Of a stretch of DNA of 64,000 nucleotides, positions 37,275 to 44,752 are shown one piece after another (position 1 is the stretch's first letter; every line of letters begins with the position of its first letter). Made by a program: the position numbers and the translations under genes. This DNA is from Mycolicibacterium aubagnense. Lineage in GTDB: Bacteria; Actinomycetota; Actinomycetes; Mycobacteriales; Mycobacteriaceae. The DNA is taken from assembly GCF_010730955.1 (NCBI RefSeq), contig NZ_AP022577.1, forward strand, positions 2,976,001 through 3,040,000, given 5' to 3'. A model generated the notes under the pieces. It made no database searches and had not been told where the DNA came from. It saw nothing but the letters and a program-made list of their open reading frames with translations.

Positions 37275-38033
37275 ATGGGGTATGCCGACGAACTCTTCGA
37301 CCTCACCGACCGGGTGGTTCTGATCACCGGAGGCAGCCGCGGGCTCGGCCGGGAGATGGCCTTCGCCGCGGCCCGCTGCGGCGCCGACGTCATCATCGCC
37401 AGCCGGAATCTGGAGTCGTGTCAGTCCACTGCCGACGAGATCGTCGCGGCAACCGGACGGGCCGCACTGGCACACCAGGTGCACGTCGGACGCTGGGATG
37501 AGCTCGACGGTCTGGTCGATGCCGCCTACGAGCGCTTCGGCAAGGTCGACGTACTCGTGAACAACGCCGGGATGTCCCCGTTGTACGAGTCACTGGGCTC
37601 GGTGCCCGAGAAGCTTTTCGACGCGGTGGTGAACCTGAACTTCAAGGGGCCGTTCCGATTGTCAGCGCTGATCGGTGAGCGAATGGTGGCCGACGGCGGC
37701 GGGTCGATCATCAACATCAGCTCGTCGGGCTCATTGCGCCCGGATGCCTACATGCTGCCCTACGCCGCCGCCAAGGCCGGATTGAACACGCTCACAGAGG
37801 GTTTCGCGAAGGCGTTCGGCCCGACAGTGCGGGTGAACACCCTGATGGCCGGGCCGTTTCTCACCGACATCAGCAAGGCCTGGGGCGAGGATACGGCGGA
37901 TGCCTTCCGCTCCCTGCCTCTGCAGCGTGCGGGCCGGCCCCGCGAAATCGTCGGCGCCGCACTATTTTTGATGTCCGACGCGTCCAGTTTCACCACCGGG
38001 TCCATCCTGCGCGCCGACGGCGGGTTCGCCTAG
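37275..38033 (+). CDS. Short-chain dehydrogenase/reductase
   Basis: A 252-residue classical SDR. The cofactor motif is TGGSRGLG near residue 18, NNAG follows, and SSSGS with YAAAK gives the catalytic Ser/Tyr/Lys. The C-terminus FTTGSILRADGGFA is characteristic of tetrameric classical SDRs. The ASRN after beta-2 suggests NADP. The second oxidoreductase of this class in the window, but not closely similar to that at 6130-6969. Its stop lies one base before that of the convergent TetR gene. Substrate unknown. Confidence 0.9.
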   Translation: MGYADELFDLTDRVVLITGGSRGLGREMAFAAARCGADVIIASRNLESCQSTADEIVAATGRAALAHQVHVGRWDELDGLVDAAYERFGKVDVLVNNAGMSPLYESLGSVPEKLFDAVVNLNFKGPFRLSALIGERMVADGGGSIINISSSGSLRPDAYMLPYAAAKAGLNTLTEGFAKAFGPTVRVNTLMAGPFLTDISKAWGEDTADAFRSLPLQRAGRPREIVGAALFLMSDASSFTTGSILRADGGFA

Positions 38034-38034
38034 C

Positions 38035-38697
38035 TCACAGGTGGCCACTCGCGAGCAGAGCTGCGGCCGCGGTGGCGAGTGACGCGTTGACGCGGTCCCG
38101 GTCGTCACCCATTCCGACAAGAAAGTCGACGGTCAGCGGGCCGAGAATTTCGCGGAGGCCATGACCTTCCGTGCCGAAGAACCCCGCCATCTCGAGCGTC
38201 ACCGCCCCGTGGCAGATACTCCAGATTCGTCCTGCGACAGCGGCTTCGCTGTCACCGCGGATGCGGCCGGCATCGACCATCCGACGTACCGATGCACACA
38301 GCGTCTGGAATGACGCGTCGCGCGACGTGGCATGGCCGGTCACCGTCAAATCCGTGCGGCTGCTCGACAGCGAAGCGGGTACCGCGGTACCGAACATCAG
38401 TTGGTAGTGCTGCGGATTCTTCAGCGCGAACCGGCGGTAGGCCGCGCCCATCGAGAAGAAGTCCGCCACCGGATCATCGGTGTGCGGTACGGACGCGAGC
38501 GCCTCGCCGAACCGGGCGAAGATCTCGGCCGACAGGGCATCGACAACACCGGTCATCGACCCGAAGTGGGTGTACACCACCATGGTTGATGTGCCGACCT
38601 CTGCGGCGAGCTTGCGCACGCTCAATGCCTGGAGGCCGTCACGCTCCAAGATCGCAATGCCGGCGTCCACCAACTGCCGGCGAATTTCGTCGCTCAC
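38035..38697 (-). CDS. TetR-family regulator
   Basis: A 220-residue TetR protein. The N-terminal helix-turn-helix (about 18-50) reads LSVRKLAAEVGTSTMVVYTHFGS, and a WHG-type C-terminal domain starts near FFSMGAAYRRFALKNPQHYQLMF. GTG start 38697. Two 13-bp dyads lie between it and the divergent carotenoid oxygenase gene, so it is most likely a repressor of that gene and of itself. The ligand could be a carotenoid or its cleavage product (inference). Confidence 0.9.
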   Translation of the reverse strand: MSDEIRRQLVDAGIAILERDGLQALSVRKLAAEVGTSTMVVYTHFGSMTGVVDALSAEIFARFGEALASVPHTDDPVADFFSMGAAYRRFALKNPQHYQLMFGTAVPASLSSSRTDLTVTGHATSRDASFQTLCASVRRMVDAGRIRGDSEAAVAGRIWSICHGAVTLEMAGFFGTEGHGLREILGPLTVDFLVGMGDDRDRVNASLATAAAALLASGHL

Positions 38698-38712
38698 CCT
38701 TGCACACCGTCC

Positions 38713-38755
38713 ATAACAGTGTTATACCAGTAACCGCAGCTAATAACACTGTTAT
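38713..38755. promoter_or_regulatory. Tandem TetR operators
   Basis: ATAACA-G-TGTTAT at 38713-38725 and ATAACA-C-TGTTAT at 38743-38755. Each is an exact 6-bp dyad about one base, and the centres are 30 bp apart (about three helical turns). The whole is also a larger inverted repeat. The second site abuts the GGAGG ribosome site of the oxygenase gene. Confidence 0.88.
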
Positions 38756-38766
38756 GGAGGTTTGGG

Positions 38767-40212
38767 ATGACCAACCGCTATCTGGAAGGCGCGTTCGCGC
38801 CACTGCACGACGAATACACCCTGACCGACCTGGCCGTCACCGGCACGATTCCGGACTACCTCGACGGTCGCTATCTACGCAACGGCCCCAACCCGATCGG
38901 CGAGGTCGACCCCGAGCTGTATCACTGGTTCATCGGCGACGGCATGGTCCACGGCATCCGCATCCGCGACGGCAAGGCCGAGTGGTACCGCAATCGCTGG
39001 GTGCGCGGCCCGATGACGGCGCGCGCACTCGGCGAACCCGCACCCGCCGGGCATTTCGGCCCGTCGGGCATCGGCGCCAACACCAATGTGCTGGGCCATG
39101 GCGGCAAGACCCTGGCGTTGGTAGAAGGCGGTCTGGCCAACTACGAACTGACCGACGAGCTGGACACCGTCGGTGTGTGCGATTTCGACGGCACGCTCAG
39201 CGGCGGCTACACCGCACACCCCAAACGCGACCCGGAAACTGGTGAACTGCACGCGGTTTCGTACAGCTTCACCCGCGGCAACACCGTGCAGTACTCGGTG
39301 ATCGGCACCGACGGGCGGGCGAAGCGCACCGTCGACGTCGAAGTGCACGGCAGCCCGATGATGCACGACTTCTCCCTCACCGAGCGGCACGTGATCTTCT
39401 ACGACCTGCCCGTCACCTTCGACGTCGGCATCGCCACGGAGATGACGGTACCGCGCGCCCTGCGCCTGCCCGCGCGACTTGTCTTGTCCTCGTTGATCGG
39501 TCGGGTCAAGATCCCCGATCCGGTGACGGCGCGCCAGCCGAACCTCAACTCCCGGGACCGGCGGATGCCCTACTCGTGGAACCCCAAGTACCCCGCCAGA
39601 ATCGGCGTCATGCCGCGCGACGGCGGCAACTCCGACGTCCGCTGGTTCGACGTCGAGCCGTGCTACGTGTTCCACCCCATGAACGCCTACGACTCCCCCG
39701 ACGACAACACCATCGTCCTCGACGTCGTAAGGCACCCGAAAATGTTCGACACCGATCAGCTGGGACCGAACGAGGGATCGCCGACCCTGGAACGCTGGAC
39801 TGTCGACCTGGGCGACGGCAAGGTCCGAGAAGAACGGTTCGACGACCATCCACAGGAGTTCCCCCGCGTCGACGAACGCTTGACCGGCAAACGTCACCGC
39901 TACGGCTACGCGCCGACCGTCCGTGAGGGCGCGGGCGGTAGCGACACCCTGCTCAAGCACGACCTCGTCGGCGGCAACACCGCCACCCGCCACTTCGGCG
40001 CCGGGAAAGAGCTGGGCGAGTTCGTCTTCCACCCGTCGTCGGCGACGGCCGCCGAGGACGACGGGGTGCTGATGGGCTTCGTCTACGACGCCGCGACGGA
40101 CCGCAGCGAGCTGGCGATCGTCGACGCGCAGACCCTCGATGACGTCGCGAGCATCAAGATTCCGCACCGGGTGCCGGCAGGATTCCACGGCAACTGGGTG
40201 CCCACCGACTGA
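38767..40212 (+). CDS. Carotenoid cleavage oxygenase
   Basis: A 481-residue member of the RPE65/carotenoid oxygenase family, a seven-bladed propeller with Fe(II) held by four histidines. Likely ligand regions are GGYTAHPKRDP, SPMMHDFSLTERHV, CYVFHPMNAYD and the C-terminal GFHGNWVP. The N-terminal YLRNGPNP motif is diagnostic. It cleaves carotenoids or apocarotenoids oxidatively; M. tuberculosis has a similar enzyme. GGAGG lies six bases before ATG 38767. Divergent from, and probably repressed by, the TetR protein through the tandem dyads upstream. Confidence 0.93.
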   Translation: MTNRYLEGAFAPLHDEYTLTDLAVTGTIPDYLDGRYLRNGPNPIGEVDPELYHWFIGDGMVHGIRIRDGKAEWYRNRWVRGPMTARALGEPAPAGHFGPSGIGANTNVLGHGGKTLALVEGGLANYELTDELDTVGVCDFDGTLSGGYTAHPKRDPETGELHAVSYSFTRGNTVQYSVIGTDGRAKRTVDVEVHGSPMMHDFSLTERHVIFYDLPVTFDVGIATEMTVPRALRLPARLVLSSLIGRVKIPDPVTARQPNLNSRDRRMPYSWNPKYPARIGVMPRDGGNSDVRWFDVEPCYVFHPMNAYDSPDDNTIVLDVVRHPKMFDTDQLGPNEGSPTLERWTVDLGDGKVREERFDDHPQEFPRVDERLTGKRHRYGYAPTVREGAGGSDTLLKHDLVGGNTATRHFGAGKELGEFVFHPSSATAAEDDGVLMGFVYDAATDRSELAIVDAQTLDDVASIKIPHRVPAGFHGNWVPTD

Positions 40213-40229
40213 CGCGTCGACCGGCCCGG

Positions 40230-42107
40230 CTACGGCGTGATGATGTTGAACGCCGGGTCGGGCCGGTCGATCACGCTCAGCAGCGTCGGTAGCGCCGTGG
40301 TGTCACCGGCCACCTCGACACCTGGCGAACTGGTGTCGCCGGCCGCAAAGGCCAAGAGCCGCAACTTGTTCACGAGCGTGACGGTGGCGTGCGCAGTGGC
40401 CGGATCGGCAGCGACCCGGCGGTGCACGAGCACTCCGTTCCGCAGCGCCAGCCGGTAGTTCACCGCCACGTCCTGGAACGTCACGTCGATGGCGAGGTTC
40501 AGGTCCCAGGCCCGCGGGCCGTTGACGTTGATCGCGAGGGTGTCGAACATCTGGTCGGGGGTGAGTTGCGCCAACATCGACGGTGATGCGGACTGGGTCG
40601 GGGTGCCGAACTTGCCGACCCGCAGTTCGGTGGCACCGGACAGGAAGAAGTTGCGCCACACCGCGTTCTCGGCGCCGTAGGCCAGCTGTTCCAGGGCGTC
40701 CGCATACAGGTCCCGGGCCGCCGCGTGGTTCTCGTCGGTGAAGATGACGTGATCCAACAAGGTTACCGCCCAACGGAAGTCACCCTCGTCGAACGCGGTC
40801 TGCGCCAGCTCGACCACTCGGTCGATGCCGCCCATGGCTGCCACGTAGCGGGACGCTGATGCGGCCGGCGGGTGCTGCCAGAGCCGTCCCGGATTGCCGT
40901 CGAACCAGCCCATGTAGCGCTGGTAGACCGCCTTCACATTGTGGCTGACCGAGCCGTAATAGCCGTGGGTGTGCCAGGCCTTCTCCAACGCCGGTGGCAT
41001 CTGGAAGGTTTCGGCGATCTCGATGCCGGTGTAGCCCTGATTGAGTTGACGCAACGTCTGGTCGTGCAGGTAGGCGTACAAATCCCGTTGCAGCGACAGG
41101 TACTCGACGATGTTGTCCTGTCCCCAGGTGGGCCAGTGGTGGGACGCGAACACCACGTCGGTCCGGCCCGAGAACGTGTCGATGGCCTCGGTGAGGTAGC
41201 CGGCCCAGCCGTGCGGGTCCCGCACCAGCGCTCCGCGCAGCGTCAGGAGGTTGTGCAGGTTGTGGGTGGCGTTCTCGGCCATGCACAGCGCGCGGAATTG
41301 CGGAAAATAGAAGTGCATCTCGGCCGGCGCCTCGGTGCCCGGCGCCATCTGGAACTCGATCTCGACGCCGTCGATCGTGTGCGTCTCACCCGTGACCGTG
41401 ATATCGACTGTCGGCACGATCAACGCGACCTCGCCCGTCGACCCGACCTGCCCCAGACCACAGCCGACCTGCCCTTGCAGACCCCGGTCCAGCGCAGCCC
41501 CGTACATGTAGCCGGCCCGCCGTGCCATTGCCGTTCCGGCGTAGACGTTCTCCTGGACCGCGTGCTGGGTGAAGCCCTCGGGCGCGAGGATCGCGACCTT
41601 GCCGGCATCGACGTCGGCCTGGGATGTCACGCCGAGCACGCCGCCGAAATGGTCGACGTGGCTGTGCGTGTAGATCACGGCGCGGACCTCGCGCTCGCCG
41701 CGGTGCGCGCGGTACAGCGCGAGGGCCGCGGCCGCGGTCTCGGTGGAGATCAGCGGGTCGATGACGATGACGCCGGTGTCGCCCTCGATGAAGCTGATGT
41801 TCGACAGGTCCAGACCGCGGACCTGGTAGATGCCCGGCACCACCTCGTAGAGGCCCTGCTTGGCGCACAGCTGCGACTGGCGCCACAAGCTCGGATGCAC
41901 GCTGTCCGGGGCGTCACCGCCCAGGAAGCTGTAGGAGTCGTTGTCCCACACCACTCTTCCGTCGGCAGCGGTGACGACGCACGGCTCCAGGGCGGCGATG
42001 AAGCCGCGGTCGGCGTCATCGAAATCCCGGGTGTCCCCGAATGGCAGCGAGTGGATGTGCGCGCGGTTGGCAGCGGCGATGGCGGCTGTGGGCGGCTTCT
42101 GCTCCAT
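40230..42107 (-). CDS. Alkyl sulfatase, metallo-beta-lactamase fold (Rv3762c-like)
   Basis: A ~625-residue SdsA1/BDS1-type alkyl sulfatase. The binuclear zinc motif is T-H-S-H-V-D-H (His148, His150, Asp152, His153) in the catalytic domain. Further features are AENATHNLHNLLTLRGA and ASHHWPTWG, then a dimerisation domain and a C-terminal SCP2-like domain (about 500-620) with LAINVNGPRAWDLNLAIDV. It hydrolyses alkyl sulfates such as detergents. No signal peptide is evident, so it is likely cytoplasmic. ATG 42107 has AAAGGTGG upstream. Convergent with the carotenoid oxygenase gene. Confidence 0.93.
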   Translation of the reverse strand: MEQKPPTAAIAAANRAHIHSLPFGDTRDFDDADRGFIAALEPCVVTAADGRVVWDNDSYSFLGGDAPDSVHPSLWRQSQLCAKQGLYEVVPGIYQVRGLDLSNISFIEGDTGVIVIDPLISTETAAAALALYRAHRGEREVRAVIYTHSHVDHFGGVLGVTSQADVDAGKVAILAPEGFTQHAVQENVYAGTAMARRAGYMYGAALDRGLQGQVGCGLGQVGSTGEVALIVPTVDITVTGETHTIDGVEIEFQMAPGTEAPAEMHFYFPQFRALCMAENATHNLHNLLTLRGALVRDPHGWAGYLTEAIDTFSGRTDVVFASHHWPTWGQDNIVEYLSLQRDLYAYLHDQTLRQLNQGYTGIEIAETFQMPPALEKAWHTHGYYGSVSHNVKAVYQRYMGWFDGNPGRLWQHPPAASASRYVAAMGGIDRVVELAQTAFDEGDFRWAVTLLDHVIFTDENHAAARDLYADALEQLAYGAENAVWRNFFLSGATELRVGKFGTPTQSASPSMLAQLTPDQMFDTLAINVNGPRAWDLNLAIDVTFQDVAVNYRLALRNGVLVHRRVAADPATAHATVTLVNKLRLLAFAAGDTSSPGVEVAGDTTALPTLLSVIDRPDPAFNIITP

Positions 42108-42125
42108 ATCCACCACCTTTCCACC

Positions 42126-42617
42126 TCACAGCGCGTGCAACACCACTTCCGCGAGAACACCGTGGTCAATCGTCGCGGTCATGTACGTGCAGTGCGGCTG
42201 ACGGCGCCGGTCGGTGGGTGAGCCCGGATTCAACAGCCTCAGTCCCGTACTCGCTGAGCTGTCCCAGGGAATGTGGCTGTGCCCGAACACCAGAACGTCG
42301 GTGTCGGGGTACAGCCGGGCCATGCGGGCGTCGCGGCCGGCCGACGCACCGGTCTCATGCGTGACGGTGAGCCGGACGCCGTCGAGCGTCACGTCGGCGC
42401 GTTCGGGCAGCCGGGCGCGCAGCTCGGCGCCGTCGTTGTTACCCCAACACGCGACCAGCCGTGTGGCCCGCTGCTCGAGTTCGTCGAGCAGCGCGACATC
42501 CACCCAGTCTCCGGCGTGCACCACCACGTCGGCCCGGGCCACCTCATCCCAGACCCGGGCCGGCATGTCCCGGGCCCGCTTGGGCACGTGGGTGTCAGCG
42601 ATCAGCAACAGGCGCAT
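42126..42617 (-). CDS. YfcE/MJ0936-type metallophosphoesterase
   Basis: A 163-residue calcineurin-like phosphoesterase of the small YfcE class. Metal-site motifs are IADTH, HAGDW, WGNND and GHSHIPW, in the right order and spacing, with a further THETG. It acts on phosphodiesters in vitro in homologues. ATG 42617 (MRLLLIADTH) puts the D-x-H motif at the N-terminus, as in the family. It overlaps the end of the phosphotriesterase-like gene by 23 bp, and the sulfatase gene begins 18 bp downstream, so the three probably form one transcript. Confidence 0.9.
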   Translation of the reverse strand: MRLLLIADTHVPKRARDMPARVWDEVARADVVVHAGDWVDVALLDELEQRATRLVACWGNNDGAELRARLPERADVTLDGVRLTVTHETGASAGRDARMARLYPDTDVLVFGHSHIPWDSSASTGLRLLNPGSPTDRRRQPHCTYMTATIDHGVLAEVVLHAL

Positions 42618-43584
42618 CGCTGAAATACCGGCGCGGGTTGTCCACCAGCATGGTGGTGATCTGTTCGTCGGTGACGCCACGTCGCCGCAGTGCAGGCAGT
42701 GCGTCGTCACTGATGTGTGTCAGTTTCCAGTTCGGCACCGCAGCCAGTTTTCCCTCGTGTGAGAACCAGTCGATGAAACACGCGGTGTCGTGCGCCAGCA
42801 CCATCTTCTCGGCGTAGCCGCGCTTGGCCATCGCTGCGACGGTGTCGACCCGCTGCTCGAACGGCAGCAGGATGTCGAGTCCGAACCGGTCCATGCCGAG
42901 GTAGGACCCGGCGTCGGCGAGCGTGCACAGGTAGTCCAGATCCGTGCTGTCCCCGGAGTGTCCGATGACCACCTTCGTCAGGTCGACGCCCTCCTCCGCG
43001 AAAACCCGCTGCGCGACGAGACCGGAGCGGCCGTGTGCGTCGGTGTGCACGGTGATCGGTACACCGGTCTGCACGTGCGCCTGACCGACCGCGCGCATCA
43101 CCCGCTCCACACCTGGCGTCAGCCCCTGGCGCTCGATGGCGCATTTCAGGAACGCAGCCCTGACCCCGGTGCCACCGATGCCCTCGCGAATGTCTCTGAC
43201 GAACAGCTCGACCATGGGCTCCGGGGTGTCGAAGAGCAGGCCCGGGCCGTTGTGCAGGAATTGGAACGGCACGTCGTTGTAGGTGTAGATGCCGGTCGCC
43301 ACGATGATGTTGATGTCGACCTGCTCGTTGATCCGCTGGATGCGCGGCAGGTAGCGGCCCAGGCCGATCACCGTGGGGTCGACGATGGTCTCGATACCCC
43401 GCGATTTGCATTGGCGCAGTTGGTCTATCGCGTCCGCGACGCGGACCTCCTCATCCCACGGCGACGGATAGTCCGGGAAGTTCTGCCGGATTTCGTCGCC
43501 CAGGATGAACACATGCTCATGCATGAGCGTGGCCCCGAGTTGGTCGACTGGCAACGGGCCCCTGACCGTCTGCACGTGCGTCAT
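42595..43584 (-). CDS. Phosphotriesterase-like lactonase (PPH-like)
   Basis: A 329-residue TIM-barrel metalloenzyme of the phosphotriesterase family, close to M. tuberculosis Rv0230c (PPH). Motifs are LMHEHVF (two His ligands), AFLKC with the bridging carbamylated lysine, ITVHTDAH and VIGHSGD (His ligands), and VLAHDTACF with the catalytic Asp. Homologues hydrolyse lactones, including acyl-homoserine lactones, with weak organophosphate activity. ATG 43584 is preferred over an upstream in-frame start. It leads the small operon with the YfcE-type phosphoesterase and alkyl sulfatase genes. Confidence 0.92.
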   Translation of the reverse strand: MTHVQTVRGPLPVDQLGATLMHEHVFILGDEIRQNFPDYPSPWDEEVRVADAIDQLRQCKSRGIETIVDPTVIGLGRYLPRIQRINEQVDINIIVATGIYTYNDVPFQFLHNGPGLLFDTPEPMVELFVRDIREGIGGTGVRAAFLKCAIERQGLTPGVERVMRAVGQAHVQTGVPITVHTDAHGRSGLVAQRVFAEEGVDLTKVVIGHSGDSTDLDYLCTLADAGSYLGMDRFGLDILLPFEQRVDTVAAMAKRGYAEKMVLAHDTACFIDWFSHEGKLAAVPNWKLTHISDDALPALRRRGVTDEQITTMLVDNPRRYFSDAPVADR

Positions 43585-43627
43585 CACCGCCAGTCTGTGC
43601 CATCGATGGTCCGGCATCAAGACCTCA

Positions 43628-43644
43628 TGTCAATCGAGTTGACA
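43628..43644. promoter_or_regulatory. Inverted repeat in lactonase/membrane-protein promoter region
   Basis: TGTCAA-tcgag-TTGACA: exact 6-bp arms with a 5-base centre, 44 bp upstream of the lactonase start and 68 bp before the membrane-protein gene. It may be an operator or two opposed -35 elements. Confidence 0.5.
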
Positions 43645-43711
43645 CCAGGCGCGCATTGCCAGTTAGCTGAGGTAACGTCCCGCCCATCCAGAACTGCGAA
43701 GGAGTGCTCGA

Positions 43712-44176
43712 ATGGATTGGAACTTCCTCGGCACCGACTGGCACCTGTTCGGCAAGCTGGCCGACGTCGCGCTGTTGACTTTGCTATTCGGCGCAACGGT
43801 GATGTTCTTCTATATCCAGCGCCTGCGAAAACAACCGCAACTGCCGATGGCGGAGGACGTTCGGGCCAAGCAGACGGTGCTGGGCAAGGTACGCAAGCGC
43901 CAGCCGATGACGGCAGCGGAACTCGAGTACGCCACCCAGGTGATCGACAACCAGCGGACGTTGTTGACCTTTGCGATTCCCCTCACGATCTTCTCGCTGG
44001 GCTGCTTCTACGTACTCGGCAGCTTGGAACAGTTGCACGGCGCCACGCCATCGGAGCGCACCTTCCTCGGCATCATCGCAATGCTCTCGTCCATCAATGT
44101 CACCACCCAGATCTTCCGCGTGATCAAGCTGAAAAGGCGTCTCCCCCAGGTGACCCTGATCGATTCTGGGAATTAG
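43712..44176 (+). CDS. Small membrane protein, unknown
   Basis: A 154-residue protein I do not recognise. Three hydrophobic segments are visible: about 18-37 (VALLTLLFGATVMFFYI), about 84-104 (LLTFAIPLTIFSLGCFYVLG) and about 115-135. A charged loop (about 38-80, with RKQPMTAAELEYATQVID) is likely cytoplasmic. AAGGAGTGCTCGA before ATG 43712 gives a strong ribosome site. It lies 132 bp upstream of mmpS on the same strand. A link to the MmpS/MmpL system is only positional. Confidence 0.75.
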   Translation: MDWNFLGTDWHLFGKLADVALLTLLFGATVMFFYIQRLRKQPQLPMAEDVRAKQTVLGKVRKRQPMTAAELEYATQVIDNQRTLLTFAIPLTIFSLGCFYVLGSLEQLHGATPSERTFLGIIAMLSSINVTTQIFRVIKLKRRLPQVTLIDSGN

Positions 44177-44308
44177 CTGGACGCTCTCACCACTCCTTTT
44201 CGCGCTGTGGAATATCTCAAATTCCCCCGTTGTCGATTGACTGATAGCGTTTACGCCGACTCATCTCAATCTAATTGATATATGACGTCCCTGTCGAAAG
44301 GTGATCGA

Positions 44309-44752
44309 GTGAGCCAGCGCTCTGCCGGTAGACGGTTTCTTGCCCGCGCCTGGATGCCGGTGGTCGCCCTGATCGCGATCGGCGTCGGGGTCCTATGCAT
44401 GGTGAAAGTGCACGAGTTCTCCGAGCCAGGACCCGTCCTGGCCGTCAACCCGCCGCAGGCGCCACCGGAGTTCACGCCGAAGACACTCACCTATGAGGTG
44501 TTCGGCAACCTCGGCTCGGGCGGCCTGTTGTCCTACATCGACATCAGCGGCCACCCGCACACGGTCGACCTAACCGAACTGCCGTGGTCGCATACCGAGA
44601 CCACCACGCTCACCGTGGTCTCCGGCAGCATCTCGGTCCAGGTGCACGGCGGTAGCGTCGGCTGCCGAATGAAAGTGAATGACGTTGTCCGCGACGAACA
44701 ATCCGACGATCACGGCAACGCCGACGTCGCCTGCCGGGTGAAGTCCGCGTGA
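44309..44752 (+). CDS. MmpS-family accessory membrane protein
   Basis: A 147-residue MmpS protein: a short cytoplasmic lead, one membrane helix (MPVVALIAIGVGVLCMVKV, about 15-33) and an extracytoplasmic MmpS domain with KTLTYEVFGNLGSGGLLSYID and VSVQVHGGS-like strands, ending with two cysteines. GTG 44309 was chosen for GAAAGG seven bases upstream; ATG 44282 is possible as a leaderless start. The stop overlaps the mmpL GTG (GTGA), so the pair is coupled. MmpS4/5 aid siderophore or drug export by MmpL4/5. Confidence 0.9.
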   Translation: MSQRSAGRRFLARAWMPVVALIAIGVGVLCMVKVHEFSEPGPVLAVNPPQAPPEFTPKTLTYEVFGNLGSGGLLSYIDISGHPHTVDLTELPWSHTETTTLTVVSGSISVQVHGGSVGCRMKVNDVVRDEQSDDHGNADVACRVKSA

